This document shows positions 23,559 through 35,107 of a stretch of DNA of 64,000 nucleotides, one piece after another. The translations under genes and the position numbers were made by a program. The notes beneath the pieces are model-generated. The model was given only the letters and a program-made list of their open reading frames with translations, did not search any database and was not told the DNA's origin. Within the stretch, counting starts at the first letter, position 1. Each line of letters starts with the position of its first letter. This DNA is from Heligmosomoides polygyrus polygyrus (Eukaryota; Nematoda; Chromadorea; Rhabditida; Heligmosomidae): positions 8,246,001 through 8,310,000 of the forward strand of contig OX377202.1 of NCBI GenBank assembly GCA_947396885.1, in the 5' to 3' direction.

Positions 23559-24012
23559 CTGGTGGTAAGCGAGACGAGTCTGCTGAACACTTCCTATAGA
23601 AAAACACCCGCCTCCTCTTGGTATCCTACCCGTTGTCGTGCTACTTTTTGTTGCTATTTTTTATTAGCCATAACTTATACTGAAGGCATACTGGCCTGTT
23701 TGCTGCTAGCGCGTTGTCTTGAATGTGAGTTTTATGATTACAGATGTCAAAACATTATGGAAAAACACGAACCTGCTATGACTAAAATCAAATCAGTTAA
23801 TTTCCACAGTCTGCAGACCCGAGTAGCGGCCAGCGAGCTTATGCACTGTAGCTGGATTTTCTGAATCCGTTGTCCGTTCCCAACACTTTTCGAACGTTCT
23901 TGTCGATCCGTTTTTTGTCAGAGCACGTAGCGTCTCGCATGCAATTCGAATCGATTCCTGGTTCCTTCTATGCGAGAGAACCATCTAGAAACTGTCTAGC
24001 TGTACCAAGTAG

Positions 24013-24076
24013 GCCGTGGACTTACCATGACTAATCACACATCCAGTGTGGACTTACCATGACTAATCACTCATCC
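24013..24076 (+). repeat. 33-bp tandem duplication
   Basis: GTGGACTTACCATGACTAAT plus CACxCATCCA occurs twice in a row. Confidence 0.85.
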
Positions 24077-24258
24077 AATTATCATCTTAGAACCCAGAAT
24101 GAATTCTGAGCACTGTTATAGTTTTGGTGATTAGAATGTGACTGCTAATCTTGAGTATGCAGATACTTGATCAGTCATCACGTCGTCCATGATGCCATAG
24201 GTTTCTAAAATTTTAAGAGGAAGGTCTTTCCTGGTCGGAAAATGATCTAGGTGAGGTA

Positions 24259-25561
24259 TTAGGTTGTAACGAATTAAATGGCACTGGCTCGCGCCATTTT
24301 TTGGCGCGCCTTTACGCGTTTGATCAAGAACAAACCGTAACATGTGGCATATCATTTAGAAGCGCAAACTTTGCTCTACCGGTGAGTACCAAATTTTCTA
24401 TGTAAAAGTGGGAAAACTTTAGAGTTTTATTGACTTTTTTGCAGATGGACAAAAGGGTAATCCGAGGCATTTACTTGTATGAATTCAAGCTGGGCACTAC
24501 AGCTAAGGAGGCGGACGAGAAGGACGAGAAGATTTCCTTCAGATGCCGGCCGCATTCGATCGAGGATGTTCCACAATTCGGACGGCGTATCGTTGGTATC
24601 AGAAGTTCCGGAATGGAGATGAGAGCTTGGAAGAACATGAATGTCGTGGGAGGCATAGTGATGTTGATGAGGACAAGCTGAGAGATGTGGTAGAGGAGGA
24701 TCCACACAAAGGTACCAGGGAGATAGCGAAGGTTCTCGGCGTCAGTCACAACACAGCTGCCCGGCATCTGAAAGAAATTGGAAAGACCAAAAAGCTGGAA
24801 AGATGGGTGCCTCACGAGCTGTCTGAGGAGCAAAGAAACCGACGATATGAGATCTCGTCCGCACTGCTTCTACGGAACGAAACGGACCCATTCCTTGATC
24901 GCATCGTAACCTGTGACGAGGAATGGATAATGTACGACAACAGGCGACGATCGGCACAGTGGGTGGACAGCGATGAGAGCCCCAAGGTTTTTGCGAAGCC
25001 GGAATTGCACCAAAAGAAAGTAATGGTGACAGTATGGTGGTGTTCGCTGGGAATTATTCACCACAGGTTCCTCCCTCCCGGTGAATCCATCACGGCAAAG
25101 AAGTACTGCATTGAAATTGAAGAAATGATGAAAAAGTTGAAGGACATCCGGCCGGTCTTGGTAAACCGAAGGCGAGTTCTCCTCCTGCACGACAATGCTC
25201 GCCCCCATGTAGCACGAATGACGTTGCAGAAATTGAATGAGCTGAGCATTGAAACTCTACCACATCCTCCGTTTTCTCCCGACCTCTCCCCAACAGACTA
25301 CCATTTCTTCAAGCATCTTGGCGACTTCTGGGTAGGGAAAATATTCAAATACCAACAGGATGCCGAACGTGCCTTCGAAGATTTCGTCAATTCCAGAACT
25401 TCTGATTTTTATGCTACTGGGATAAAAAAGCTTGTGTCACGTTGGCAAAGATGTGTAGAATAAGAAGGTTTTTATTTTGATTAATAAACTTGCCTACAAG
25501 ATGAGATATTAACTGTTTAAATTTACAGTGGTTCAGTGCCGTTTATTTTGTTACAACCTAA
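24259..25561 (+). mobile_element. mariner (cecropia/bandit-like), nearly intact
   Basis: 1303 bp between imperfect inverted repeats starting TTAGGTTGTAAC and ending GTTACAACCTAA, flanked by TA on both sides (24257-24258, 25562-25563). It holds one transposase gene with a single frameshift. Length and protein resemble the hookworm bandit element and human Hsmar1 (family knowledge; no alignment was run). Confidence 0.93.
24445..25463 (+). pseudogene. mariner transposase, DD34D, one frameshift
   Basis: The N-terminus from ATG 24445 (MDKRVIRGIYLYEFKLG) is in a different frame from the remaining 300 or so codons (open from 24543). One indel near 24530-24545, in the first helix-turn-helix, breaks an otherwise complete gene. 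Intact signatures are KWVPHEL-like RWVPHEL, first catalytic Asp in TCDEEW, second in LLHDNARPH, third in LSPTDYHFF. The enzyme family cuts and pastes at TA. A TTTTTTGCAG just before the ATG looks like a splice acceptor, possibly chance. Confidence 0.92.
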
Positions 25562-26149
25562 TATTTTCAGTTTTATACTTCACCCGAGGCAGATTTTAAA
25601 AGCTGATCTGTAAGCAACCTAAAGTGATTAAGTCGGTTAAGTCTACTATTCAAAAAAAAATTACAGCAACAAAAAGTCAGCGAAATCCGGTCGCAGAAAA
25701 TAGATATGGAAACAGCGGAGAGAATGCATGCTGAAATAGTGAGAGATAGTGAAAGAGGGCCCTAAATTCGTCTTCGTTTATTCCTCTAGCCATAGCTAAA
25801 AGGTTATAATAACAATACTATGAATTCATGCTTTGTTATGTTATGCCATGTGATGATGACGATGAGCATTAATCTCTGGAAAAGATTCTACTGCTCGCAA
25901 AGTTCTGAGCAAGAAAAAGTGTCGTAGAAGCCGCCTCTAACGCAGTTTCAGATGCACTTTTGGAAAAATGACGCATATGTGTCGTTTCCGTTTCTGCGTT
26001 TCGTGTCCCGGTTTTCGGCTATTTTTGAGCGTTTCCGTTCCGCCTTTCGTCTTCCGCTTTTTCCGCACAGAAAAATTTCCGCACATTCCTGATTATTAGT
26101 AACGGATTAGCGTGATATAGAGAAACGGGAGGAGACGGCAACTATCCCG
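25562..26149. other. no gene recognised
   Basis: Contains irregular TTTCCG repeats at about 25985-26090. Confidence 0.4.
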
Positions 26150-26280
26150 TACACCGCTTTCAGGCGGGTCAAGCCTCCCTTTCCTCTGGAGTCGGTGAAC
26201 TGGAGCCAAACATTTCCAAATAGTGTTAATCAATGCTCTCCCAGACTTCACCATTGGATGCTTAATGTTTGTACAGGATG
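26150..26280 (+). mobile_element. tRNA-derived SINE fragment, old
   Basis: CTCTGGAGTCGGTGAACTGG is the best-preserved block. Confidence 0.4.
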
Positions 26281-26385
26281 GTCCATGAATATTGGAACAG
26301 AGGCTTTATTGCCTAACTCTACTTATTCAAAAAAGAAGCTCTTAGGTGGTCGCCAATCGTAAGGAAGAGTTTGTTTGAGCAAACA

Positions 26386-26481
26386 GGAGTGCTCTGAGTC
26401 GAGATAGTGGTTTTCTGAATATATTCTGTTAGCCTTCGGGTGAACATATTCAGGAAACCATAACTCGACTCAGAGCACTCC
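26386..26481. repeat. 96-bp hairpin
   Basis: GGAGTGCTCTGAGTCGAG and further inward bases pair with CTCGACTCAGAGCACTCC; few mismatches, short loop. Confidence 0.85.
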
Positions 26482-26560
26482 TTTTTGCCCTATACAGCGA
26501 CGAAGTTTCCAAGAACGATGTTTTTGACAGAAGCTAAATTTTCATAATTTCTTTGGGTTT

Positions 26561-26600
26561 ATGTCGCGAAAGTGAGCAGCATTCGTAGGTGAAAGCGCGG
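26561..26600 (+). mobile_element. MITE end fragment joined to a SINE fragment
   Basis: ATGTCGCGAAAGTGAGCAGC plus GTAGGTG match the MITE left end; SINE-like CACCCGATACCAG begins at once after. Confidence 0.6.
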
Positions 26601-26607
26601 GCACCCG

Positions 26608-26690
26608 ATACCAGATTCTTGGTTGGAATCTATCGCCTAGATTAGATGCGAGCCAGCATCGCTGCTTGTTCGAGGATGGACGACTTGGTT
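26608..26690 (+). mobile_element. tRNA-derived SINE head fragment
   Basis: GCACCCGATACCAGATTCTT and GGTTGGAATC. Confidence 0.5.
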
Positions 26691-26759
26691 GACATTTGAT
26701 ATTCGATATTTGATTCGCCAAGAACTAAATCAGCGTTTATTTTTGTAGTAAAGAGGGAG

Positions 26760-27823
26760 TATGTATCCTAAAACCAGATTATGTCAGAATTAGGAATAGA
26801 AAGAAATCTCAGTTTTTCAATTTCGTACTGTTACGGTTTGCAAGGTGGCTTCATTATTTACCTAGCGAAGTGTTAGCATCTAAGTATAGTCGCACATTTA
26901 GACGAAACTTGGAAAAAATTAACCTTCTACAATGCTTAGGAATTGATAGCTTGAATAACATTATCACGGACCTTCATTCAGGGCAATTCCATCAATCCAG
27001 CATGGAAGCCATTTGACTTGTTATGGGTTTCAATATGTCAGGAACAGTCGACTTCATATTAAGTGCCTTATGTGGTATATTATTAACTAAGTGATTTTTT
27101 TCTCTCTCATTACTGATTTTGTTGTATGTTCTACGAGTTTATTTTTTTATACACATAGCCAAGTTGAGTTTTTTTTTACTTGTCGCATGTTCTCACGTGC
27201 TCTTCCTCGTCATTTACTGCATAGCCTACTCTCTAGTCCACATGGGTTGTGAGAACCAGCATATTTTTAACCAAATCTGGGCTCTTGTGCTTTGACAGTT
27301 TTCCATTTTCGCAACTTTTGTGAGATTTATGCTGCGGGTTTCTTGTCCTAGTTGCCGGTTCCATGGGGCGGCCAGCGTACCCAAGTGCCGAAGCTACGGC
27401 ACCTACCGAAGGGCGTCATAGCTGGCTGACGCGGACAAGCAAGCTTCGCTGCTTCAATAATATTCTCATGCTCATTTGATCTTAAGGAGTTTTGCCTAAG
27501 AGATGGATATGGTGGTTAAATTTAGGTTACCGGCAAGAATGTATGTGTTGTAGCCTCCTCCAGCCCTGCTTACGTTTGGTTGTCTAATTACACTTGTCCT
27601 CTCAACCCGTGTGGATTGGTCCTCGTATTCCTGATTTGATTTCCGTTTTGTTTCTAAGCGTCGCCGTAACTACCTGTCTGTTGGAAATTTGTTTGTTCAC
27701 TTTTTTCTCACTTTTTTCTTTCTAGACTCGTAATTTGGTCACCCCGCATATTTCTGTTACATTCTTCGTCTTGCATTTGTGGCACGTCCCTGAGACGTAT
27801 TTAAATAAATAAATAAATAAAAG
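26760..27823 (+). mobile_element. CR1-like LINE 3' end with TAAA tail
   Basis: Around 26810-26960 a broken frame reads RWLHYLPSEVLASKYSRTF, the C-terminal motif of CR1-like proteins. About 850 bp of non-coding 3' UTR follow and end in a TAAA repeat at 27803-27823. No other gene is visible in this stretch. Confidence 0.5.
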
Positions 27824-27845
27824 CAGTTAGAAACATAAAAGAACA

Positions 27846-28138
27846 TAAGGATAAGGATAAAGGACGGCGTTACTCAATCCCTTCTGGGATGCGCCAGCGC
27901 ATTCTACTTCTACGGGATGTCGTGGAGGCGACATGAATGCGTATTTGGCCATACAATGACTTGCGGTGGCCAGCCGATGAACAAGTCAACGCTTTATCCT
28001 TCCCAGACAAGTCTGGTACCAATTCTCCGACCCCGGAGGGATGGAAGGTTTGGTTGGCCTGGGCGGAAAATCCGAACCAGGAACCTGGTATCGGGTGCAC
28101 GCGACAGTCGCGCCTCCTCCGACTGCGCTACACGCGCC
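27846..28138 (-). mobile_element. tRNA-derived SINE, full length, young
   Basis: AAAAGAACATAA on both sides is a clear target duplication. Confidence 0.92.
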
Positions 28139-28189
28139 CCTAAAAGAACATAACCTTGTGCAAAACTTTCAAGCCTGCGAAGACATGTT

Positions 28190-28378
28190 GTTTGTGAGCT
28201 GTAAGTGGTATGAAATTTTTCTTGGGAGGGTGAAACACAGGACCTGTTTATCTGCTGGCCATTGTGTTTGCCAAACCCACATTCATATCGCCTCCACGAC
28301 ACCCTGCAGAAGTAAAATGTGCGGCGCATCCCAGAAGGGAGTGATTGAGTAACTCGGTCCTTTATCATTATCCAAACT
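28190..28378 (+). mobile_element. tRNA-derived SINE, 3' part
   Basis: Body and tail-proximal blocks with a decayed start. Confidence 0.6.
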
Positions 28379-28786
28379 GTAATACACAGTGCTTGATCTA
28401 GAAGTCTGTTATGGTAGGAAAAGCTTGACGAAGATGCCGCGAAAGACGATAGAATGCGTAAGATGTTCACTTCAGTATCTCTCAACGTCAAGTTTGAAGC
28501 GTTAACGATGGAGCAAACAAACCTTAGCGCGCCTCTCTGCTTCTGGAGACTGAGGAGAGATCAGTCCTTGGTGCCTATTCCCGTAGTTATTCCTAATCTG
28601 CGTAGGCGTACCGTGTCGTTGTATTCGGTCCGTGCTCTCGACTTTTTCTCGAACGACGAGCACTCGTTTGCTATTCACTCGCTCTCTCTCTCCCTCCGAA
28701 AGTGCTCGTGAAGGGTAAGCGGTTCGGATGTCGGCTGACCACGCCCGTCGGCCAACCTTGGAGGTGTTTCAGCCGGACTGCGTGCG

Positions 28787-28928
28787 GTGATGACGTCCGT
28801 CAGCTTTCCCAGCACCGGCTTTGTGCTGTGTGGAGTGTGCTTGTGCTTCGTCAGCAGCTATCCGTGGCCGAAGAACTCGCAGCGAAACTCGCAGCTGAAC
28901 CTATTCGATGTCCTGAGCTGCTTGCACA
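28787..28928 (+). CDS. candidate first exon of a small secreted protein
   Basis: ATG ATG begins about 47 codons with a hydrophobic stretch (FVLCGVCLCFVSSY) that looks like a signal peptide. It ends at an excellent donor, CACAG|GTACGC. A possible second exon begins after CACCTTCAG near 29131; with the required one-base phase it adds a short Gly/Lys/Arg-rich tail ending in KQRF before a stop. A GC-rich stretch precedes it. No family was recognised, and the exon could be chance. Confidence 0.3.
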
Positions 28929-29445
28929 GGTACGCTATACCCAAGCATGGACAACTCTGTCCACTGGGTGTCTGGAGGTTTATTGTAATTTTATTTATTA
29001 TAATTGCACCTCTAGAGAACCCGTTGTTTAGTAGATCACAAGCAATACTATACTAAAAACACAGGAGAGAAATACTCAATAATCAGATTTCACCTAGCGA
29101 GAGCATCGAGAAAAAAGGCTGATCACCTTCAGCGTTTGCCACGGAGGGGAGAAGGACGGAAAAGATCAGGACAACCAGCGCAGGTTGAGGAAACAAAGAT
29201 TCTGAAGAGATTCAGGGCACATGGTTTACAGCATACGTCCTTCCTATGCAACAAAAGCGAGGTTCTTAAGACTCGACAGCATCAAAGAACTATGTGTCAG
29301 CAGCCGAGTGAGCTTTTCTTGCACTCTCGCAACGTGAGGTTGGGGTGGGTGGTGGGTTTTTCGGAGATTCAAAAGGATCTGGAATCTACGTGCTTGCGCA
29401 TTCTGGTACTTCTGGTTCTATTGGTTGCGCATTCTGGTTCTATTA

Positions 29446-29655
29446 GAGCAGTCGGAGGAATCGCTGACTACAGGACGCCCAAATGAGCTTCTTGGTTCGG
29501 CTTCTGCGAAGGTCAACCGAGCCTCTTCTTCCTCTAGGTCACTGAATTGGTACCAGGCTTCTATAGGAAGGGGAAACCTCGACTGATTCTTCTCCTTGCC
29601 ACTGCGCCTTCAGAATACACTACAAATGTGGGCTGCGTGTCGCATCGCAGGCAGC
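29446..29655 (+). mobile_element. tRNA-derived SINE, diverged
   Basis: GAGCAGTCGGAGGAATCGCTG and GAATTGGTACCAGGCTT remain; runs into repeat D1. Confidence 0.5.
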
Positions 29656-30125
29656 TATTCACTAGTGCCGACTTTTTACCTCATCCGTTACATTATGGGC
29701 TTTTGGATCAATCCTAATCGGTGGGAACATTTATTATACTATTTATTATACTTAGCTCCATTCCCAAGCTTAAGTACCTACGAGGCCTTTGGGAGCTATT
29801 CCATGGTGCGAGGCTTACAAATTTAAATTCAGGGGCTACGGTTGAGTGACATGAGATGAGGAACGCAATTGTTACTTCACCGGACTAGGATGAATCCTTC
29901 CTCTCCACACTAGGATGAATCCTGGGCTTTTTTCCCGACTTTGAAGTGATTAAAGTTGGAATGTGTTTATATACAACTCCAGATCACGGTCACGAGTGAC
30001 CCTTCTTCCTGCCGATTTATTGGATTTTAGCTGCTGAACCGCTTCATAGACCGATCCGCACCTACCCTGTAGTACGGATAGGCCGTTGGACAATAGCTCC
30101 AAGCAGTCTTATGTAGTGGTTTCTA
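29585..30125 (+). repeat. dispersed repeat D1, copy a
   Basis: Matches the reverse complement of 42765-43280 over about 500 bp, for example TTTACCTCATCCGTTACATTATG and AATTTAAATTCAGGGGCTACGG-like blocks. Class unknown. Confidence 0.7.
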
Positions 30126-30476
30126 ACGATTTTTTTAAGCTAGATTTGTCGGTGGTTCAGAATAAGTCCGTTGGTACACACATACACCAGTTGTTCGACA
30201 CCGTTTACCTCAAACTTGGGTAATTAAACCAAAGTTATAGAATACAAATACAATGCGCATTAGATCAACTAAAAAACATTTACAAGACGTTAAAAATTAA
30301 GAAATAAAAATAAAAGCAACATGAGAAGAGCGCCATGTAAATTTTCCCATATGATCCTTTTATAATGAGTTTTTTGTTTGCATAGCTCCCAATCTGATAA
30401 AGCTCTAAGGGAAAATTCGTCACAACATTCCACGAAATCGCGAGAAAGTCGCGATATTTCTAATGTTAACCTTGAT
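30126..30476. other. no gene recognised
   Basis: AT-rich spacer between repeat D1 and a SINE. Confidence 0.4.
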
Positions 30477-30477
30477 T

Positions 30478-30774
30478 AGGCGTGTAGCGCAGTCGGACCA
30501 CATGCCGGCTGTCAAGTGCACCCAATACCAGGTTCTTGGTTCGGATTTCCCGCCCAGGCCAACCAAGCCTTCCATCCTCTCGGAGTCGGTGGATTGTTAC
30601 CCGACTTGTCTGAAAGAATGAGGCGCTGAGTTGATCATCGGCTTGCCATTGCAAGTCATTGTACAGGCCCAATACGCATTCAAATCGCTCCAAGACATCT
30701 CGTAGAAGTGGAATGCGTGGCGCATCCCAAAAGGGAATGAGTAACGCCGTCCTTTATCTTTCTATCCTATGCAC
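30478..30774 (+). mobile_element. tRNA-derived SINE, full length
   Basis: CCTTGATTA at both sides. Confidence 0.87.
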
Positions 30775-30775
30775 C

Positions 30776-30895
30776 TTGATTAAGAATATGAAAACACTTC
30801 TCAGAATGTCATATCGAATAAGGTCGTAACAACTATAGTCGGACGTAGCATATGTGTCTTGGGCTAGCGATTAATTCATGTATTCGACTGTATCA
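30776..30895 (+). repeat. dispersed repeat D1, copy b (left part)
   Basis: Aligns with the reverse complement of 43310-43437 (ACAACTATAGTCGGACGTAG). Both copies directly follow a SINE in the same orientation. Confidence 0.65.
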
Positions 30896-31320
30896 CCGTC
30901 CCCTCGATCACCGAATTGCTTGAGCAGGCGCCAACAACTTCTCTTTTCGAACCTGTCGCGTGCCAGAGTGGTCCAGTGGATCGACCTCATTCGAGGTTCG
31001 AGAAGAGCGTCATATTGTTCCTTCAGGGTTTTCATGAAGAAGTCCGACCGTCGGAGGGTGTCCTGGAGCCGGATTCATCAACGACTTACAGAGATTTGAC
31101 AGAGAAATTACAGCGGAAAATCCTGATAACGCTAACATTTCACCATATCGCTTGTGGATAAGTCGTCGTAATTCGCATCGTTTCAGGAGTTTCCGCTGTA
31201 ATTTCTCTGTCAAATCTCTGTAAGTCGTTGATGAATCCGGCCCCTGGTGTTTTTCTGAAATTCCGCGGAATCCAGGAGCTCTCGTCCAACACATGTCAGC
31301 GAAGCGCTTTGCAATTATAT
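30896..31320 (+). repeat. dispersed repeat D2, copy b, split by a fold-back MITE
   Basis: CGTGCCAGAGTGGTCCAG and CTTCAGGGTTTTCATGAAGA match copy a. The match resumes after the MITE (31066-31243) with CTCTCGTCCAACACATGTCAGC. Confidence 0.65.
31066..31243. mobile_element. fold-back MITE (GGATTCATCAAC family), copy 4
   Basis: 178 bp, long inverted arms with TTACAGAGATTTGACAGAGA. CTG flanks (31063-31065, 31244-31246). Inserted inside dispersed repeat D2. Confidence 0.87.
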
Positions 31321-31868
31321 ACTAGTTCTAGCAACCAAGAAGAAGAAGGGCAGGCTTTCAGGCCATTCAATCTCAGTAGTATGGTGGAGTCAATAGTTAT
31401 TGCTTTTAAGTGAATGTGTAAGTTTTGACAAACTTATGATTGTTTGAACACTCAAAACGACAAAAATGTCTTGTGCGCTTCAATAATAACTATAGTAACA
31501 GTCACAATAGTGAAAGGAGATATAATAGCGTACAGATTTAGTTCTCGCATAAAATTTATAGAGATTGTATTTTTAGGAAAACCGTCGACTCACTCGAAAT
31601 CGCGACCACTCCAGGTGAGTCCCTTTATAATATTCTTTCCTGGCATTTAATCAATCGCCTTTGTTTTCCAAAAACTTTTAAAGAACCTTACGGTCGTGCC
31701 ATATAGCTTTATTTTTGCGATAACTTTTACGTGATGAAAAATAAAACATCAGAGCACACTTTCAAGAAAAAAGCACTTTAAAAATAACCTTGAATGCTGA
31801 TAGTCGAAAATTAAAAATTATTTGAAGATAGGCAGCAACATTCAGCAATTGGTGGCAAATTTATGCTA

Positions 31869-33232
31869 TTTTCACGTTGTTAAAATCTAATTGGACAGTC
31901 TTCTGGCTAGCCTAAGACATTTTAAATCAAAGATAATTCTTCCGCATCCGAATGATCTTCTTACAGGTTGAACTACGGACTCTCTAAGATAGCTGGAATA
32001 ATTTTTTGTTGAATGGAAATTTGTTAGAGCTTTCTTTGAAATTTTTAGTTAAGCTTCCCATAAAAAATATTAAATATTCGAATAAAATTTTAATTTCTTC
32101 ATAAAAAATATTTAATTCACTTTAGTTTTAAAGCACAACAAGGCAGCAATCATTTAGTACATCAGAAGCCTTGCACACAAAATTTCGTCGCAATTTTATT
32201 TGATTTAGTACGGTAAATGTTGCCTACATGAAACATCAAACGGAGGATATGTGCGTTTTTTCACAATTGTTTTTGGTTATCGTTCACAGATGTGGAACTC
32301 CCTGTAAACAGAAATTTTGCTATCAATCGGATAAAACTTGCGATGTCTTAGAATCTCTTGTTTTGACACCAAAAAATGGTTGTCTTCCTGCTCTTTAAAT
32401 GAAGCTTCAAACTATCTTTTCAAGGTTCAAAATTTTATAAAATTTTAAACAATGGGTTCATTTATTGGCTAGCTGATATAAAAATCTAAACTACTGACTA
32501 ACTAATTAACTACTAACTATCACGACATCTATCCTGATACCGTACAATAAAGCACAGTATAAATTACTTTATATGGAAAGAAGAAGGAGAGTGGCCGTAG
32601 CAACGAAGTTTTGTAAGTTTATTATTTTTCACTAACAATCTTTAGCAAAAAAATTGTTTTAAAATTGTTTCAAATTAAAACAAATTGCAATAAATTCTTG
32701 TCTAAAATCAAATTTATATACAATTCAATAATCATCTTTGTTTAAACATTCCATATCAAAAAATGTAAAAAAATAATACAAACAAAAAATTGAATTGCTA
32801 AATGAATAAATAAAAAAAATGTAAAAAAATAAAAAATATAATTGTTATACTAACAATAAATAAATAAATATTCAACTAAACTTAAAATTATAACACCTCT
32901 TTCTTCACTGATGAGCCACCGGGGAGGTGTTATAATTTACAAGGCTCGTCTAAAGGAAGGGGCGAAAAGAACCATAAAGGTTATCGCTATTGCTTGTTCA
33001 AATTACTAGAAAGTATTTTATAAATTTTTTATATTTTATAAAAAATTTTGGCACAAAAATTATTCTAACCCTTTTGGAGATTTCTTGTTTTATGTAGAAG
33101 AAGAAGAAGCTCCTTTCAGTTTGAAAGAGGTAACTTTGATTTCAAAAGTCTGAGGCCAGCTCAGAAGAGTATCCAGTTTGACGTGAGAAGTGTACAAGTT
33201 GATTTGAAAAATATCCCAATCGACGTAAAGAT
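31869..33232. mobile_element. long-TIR DNA element, copy 2
   Basis: Left end TATTTTCACGTTG and right end CAATCGACGTAAAG, with inward inverted similarity around CTGGCTAGCCTAAGAC / CTGAGGCCAGCTCAG. Body homologous to 10264-11807. Contains a 15-bp perfect hairpin stem at 32885-32938 and very AT-rich DNA. Confidence 0.65.
32885..32938. repeat. hairpin with 15-bp perfect stem
   Basis: AAATTATAACACCTC and its exact inverse enclose a 24-base loop containing CTGATGAG, inside the second long-TIR element. Confidence 0.75.
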
Positions 33233-33651
33233 TTTTTAAACGCTTTTGTAGGCAAATATTGACTTGATATGAGGTAAATCAAGCCAATAAAATTTCACAA
33301 TCTGCAGACTTGAGCAACGGCCAGAGACGTTTGTTCAACGCTGCTGGATTTTTCCTAGAAATTATTTCTAGGATCTTCTTTGAGACCTCGACCTAGAATC
33401 GACACACTGTGGCCGCTACGAACGACGAATATTTGTTCATTTTTATAGAGAATATAGAGAGCGCTCCTTTTCAAAATAATGTGGAGCTGCCAGGCGAACA
33501 TCGCTCACCACAGAGCGAAAATCCGGTCACCTATCGGTGAATATCAAAGTACACGTAGATGCTCTTTACATTATTGGAAAATCACCCAGAGTCGAGCACT
33601 AGGGGTTTTAGAATTATCCTCGCCACAGATCTCAACCTTGTTCTATTAATA

Positions 33652-34686
33652 TTAGGTTGCCTCATAAGCCTTTGTCGTTTTTCAACGATTCACTGCAGAT
33701 TTCGCCGGCAGTCTCTTGCATAGCACTGCATGGCTTTCGAAAGAGAATGATTTGCTCTATCAGAACATGCGTTGCATTTTTTCACCATGAATTTTGTCAA
33801 TTTTTAGGTCGTTGAAGTGAAAAGTGAAAAAGTAGCCATTTGCGCACTTGTTTTCTCAGCTCAGGTTTGTAATTTTTTGCGCAGTTTTTATAGCATTTGG
33901 AAGACAATGTTCCGTACTACAAGAATATGTGTTGGACTTATTTTCTCACTTTCCCTTTATTGATTTTTAGGCCATCAAATTGGGACGTCCGAAGGTGGGT
34001 GGTTATTTTTGCCGACAGCTCCTGCTCTGTGGTTGGACTTTTTGGGTTGGAGTTATATGTCATTCGAAAGAAAATGTCTTGCTCTATAAGAATATGTGTC
34101 GCGTTTATTGATTTCTATTGAATATCAACGAAACGCCAAAAAGAGAAAAATCGTCTTCACCAACAACTCCTTCTCCTTCTTCAGTTGTTGATATTCGACA
34201 GAAATCAGCATGAGCCAATAAACGCGACACAGATTCTTACTGAGCAAGACATCCTCTTCCAAACGACATATAACACCAAGCAAAAAAGTCCAATCACAGA
34301 ACCGGAGTTTTGGTAAAATTTCGGGTGGAAAAGTCGGAATTCCCAATTTGATGGCCTAAAAATCAGTAAAGGGCAAGTGAGAAAATAGGACCAACACATA
34401 TTCTTGTAGTGAACATTGTCTTCCAAATGCTATAAAAACTGCGCAAAAAATTACAAACCTAAGCGGAGAGAACAAGTGCGCAAATGGCTACTTTTTCACT
34501 TTTTCACTTTTCACTTCAACGACCTAAAAATTGACAAAATTCATGATGAAAAAGAAATGCAATACATGTTCCGATAGAGCAAATCATTCTCTTTCGAAAG
34601 CTATGCAGCACTGTGCAAGAGACCGCTGGCGAAATCTACAGTGAATCGTTGAAAAAAAAAACGGCGGGACTTATAGGACAACCTAA
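33652..34686. mobile_element. 1.04 kb fold-back element with mariner-type ends
   Basis: Starts TTAGGTTGCCTCATAAGCC, ends with a matching inverse, TA at 33650-33651 and 34687-34688. Left arm 33652-34129 and right arm 34187-34686 are inverted copies with moderate divergence, separated by 57 bp. No transposase motif was seen. Confidence 0.85.
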
Positions 34687-34688
34687 TA

Positions 34689-35107
34689 CTTTTATAATAA
34701 TAAGTCTAGTTATTAATTTGATAAAGTTTTCAACAAAATCGGTGTAAAACCGTGCAACATCTAACTAATCTTAATGTTTCTGTGAATAATAATAATAATT
34801 TTCTATTTATACGTATATAAGGATATAAGGACATATGACATATATACGTTTTATCAAAACATTCTTAATAATGTTCTTTTAATACATAAGTGTTACGTGA
34901 TGTTATACTCTATTTAAAATTTACGTTTTCTTTCAACATCAAAAAAGTCAGCAAATTTAGACAGGGCCATTCTCTAAGAGAGATTACAAAAATCTCGCCA
35001 ATACATAAAAGTTATTATTGGTAGATATGCCAGATTATCTAAATGAGTTAGTTGAGATTTAGCTTATTTAACTTGCGTTGAAGTTGAAAGCGCTATAAAT
35101 CCTACAT
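34689..35107. other. no gene recognised
   Basis: AT-rich spacer after the fold-back mariner. Confidence 0.4.

Noticed and set aside
32905..32912. CTGATGAG core suggesting a hammerhead ribozyme
   Set aside because: No GAAA or properly spaced stem II/III was found; only a simple hairpin.
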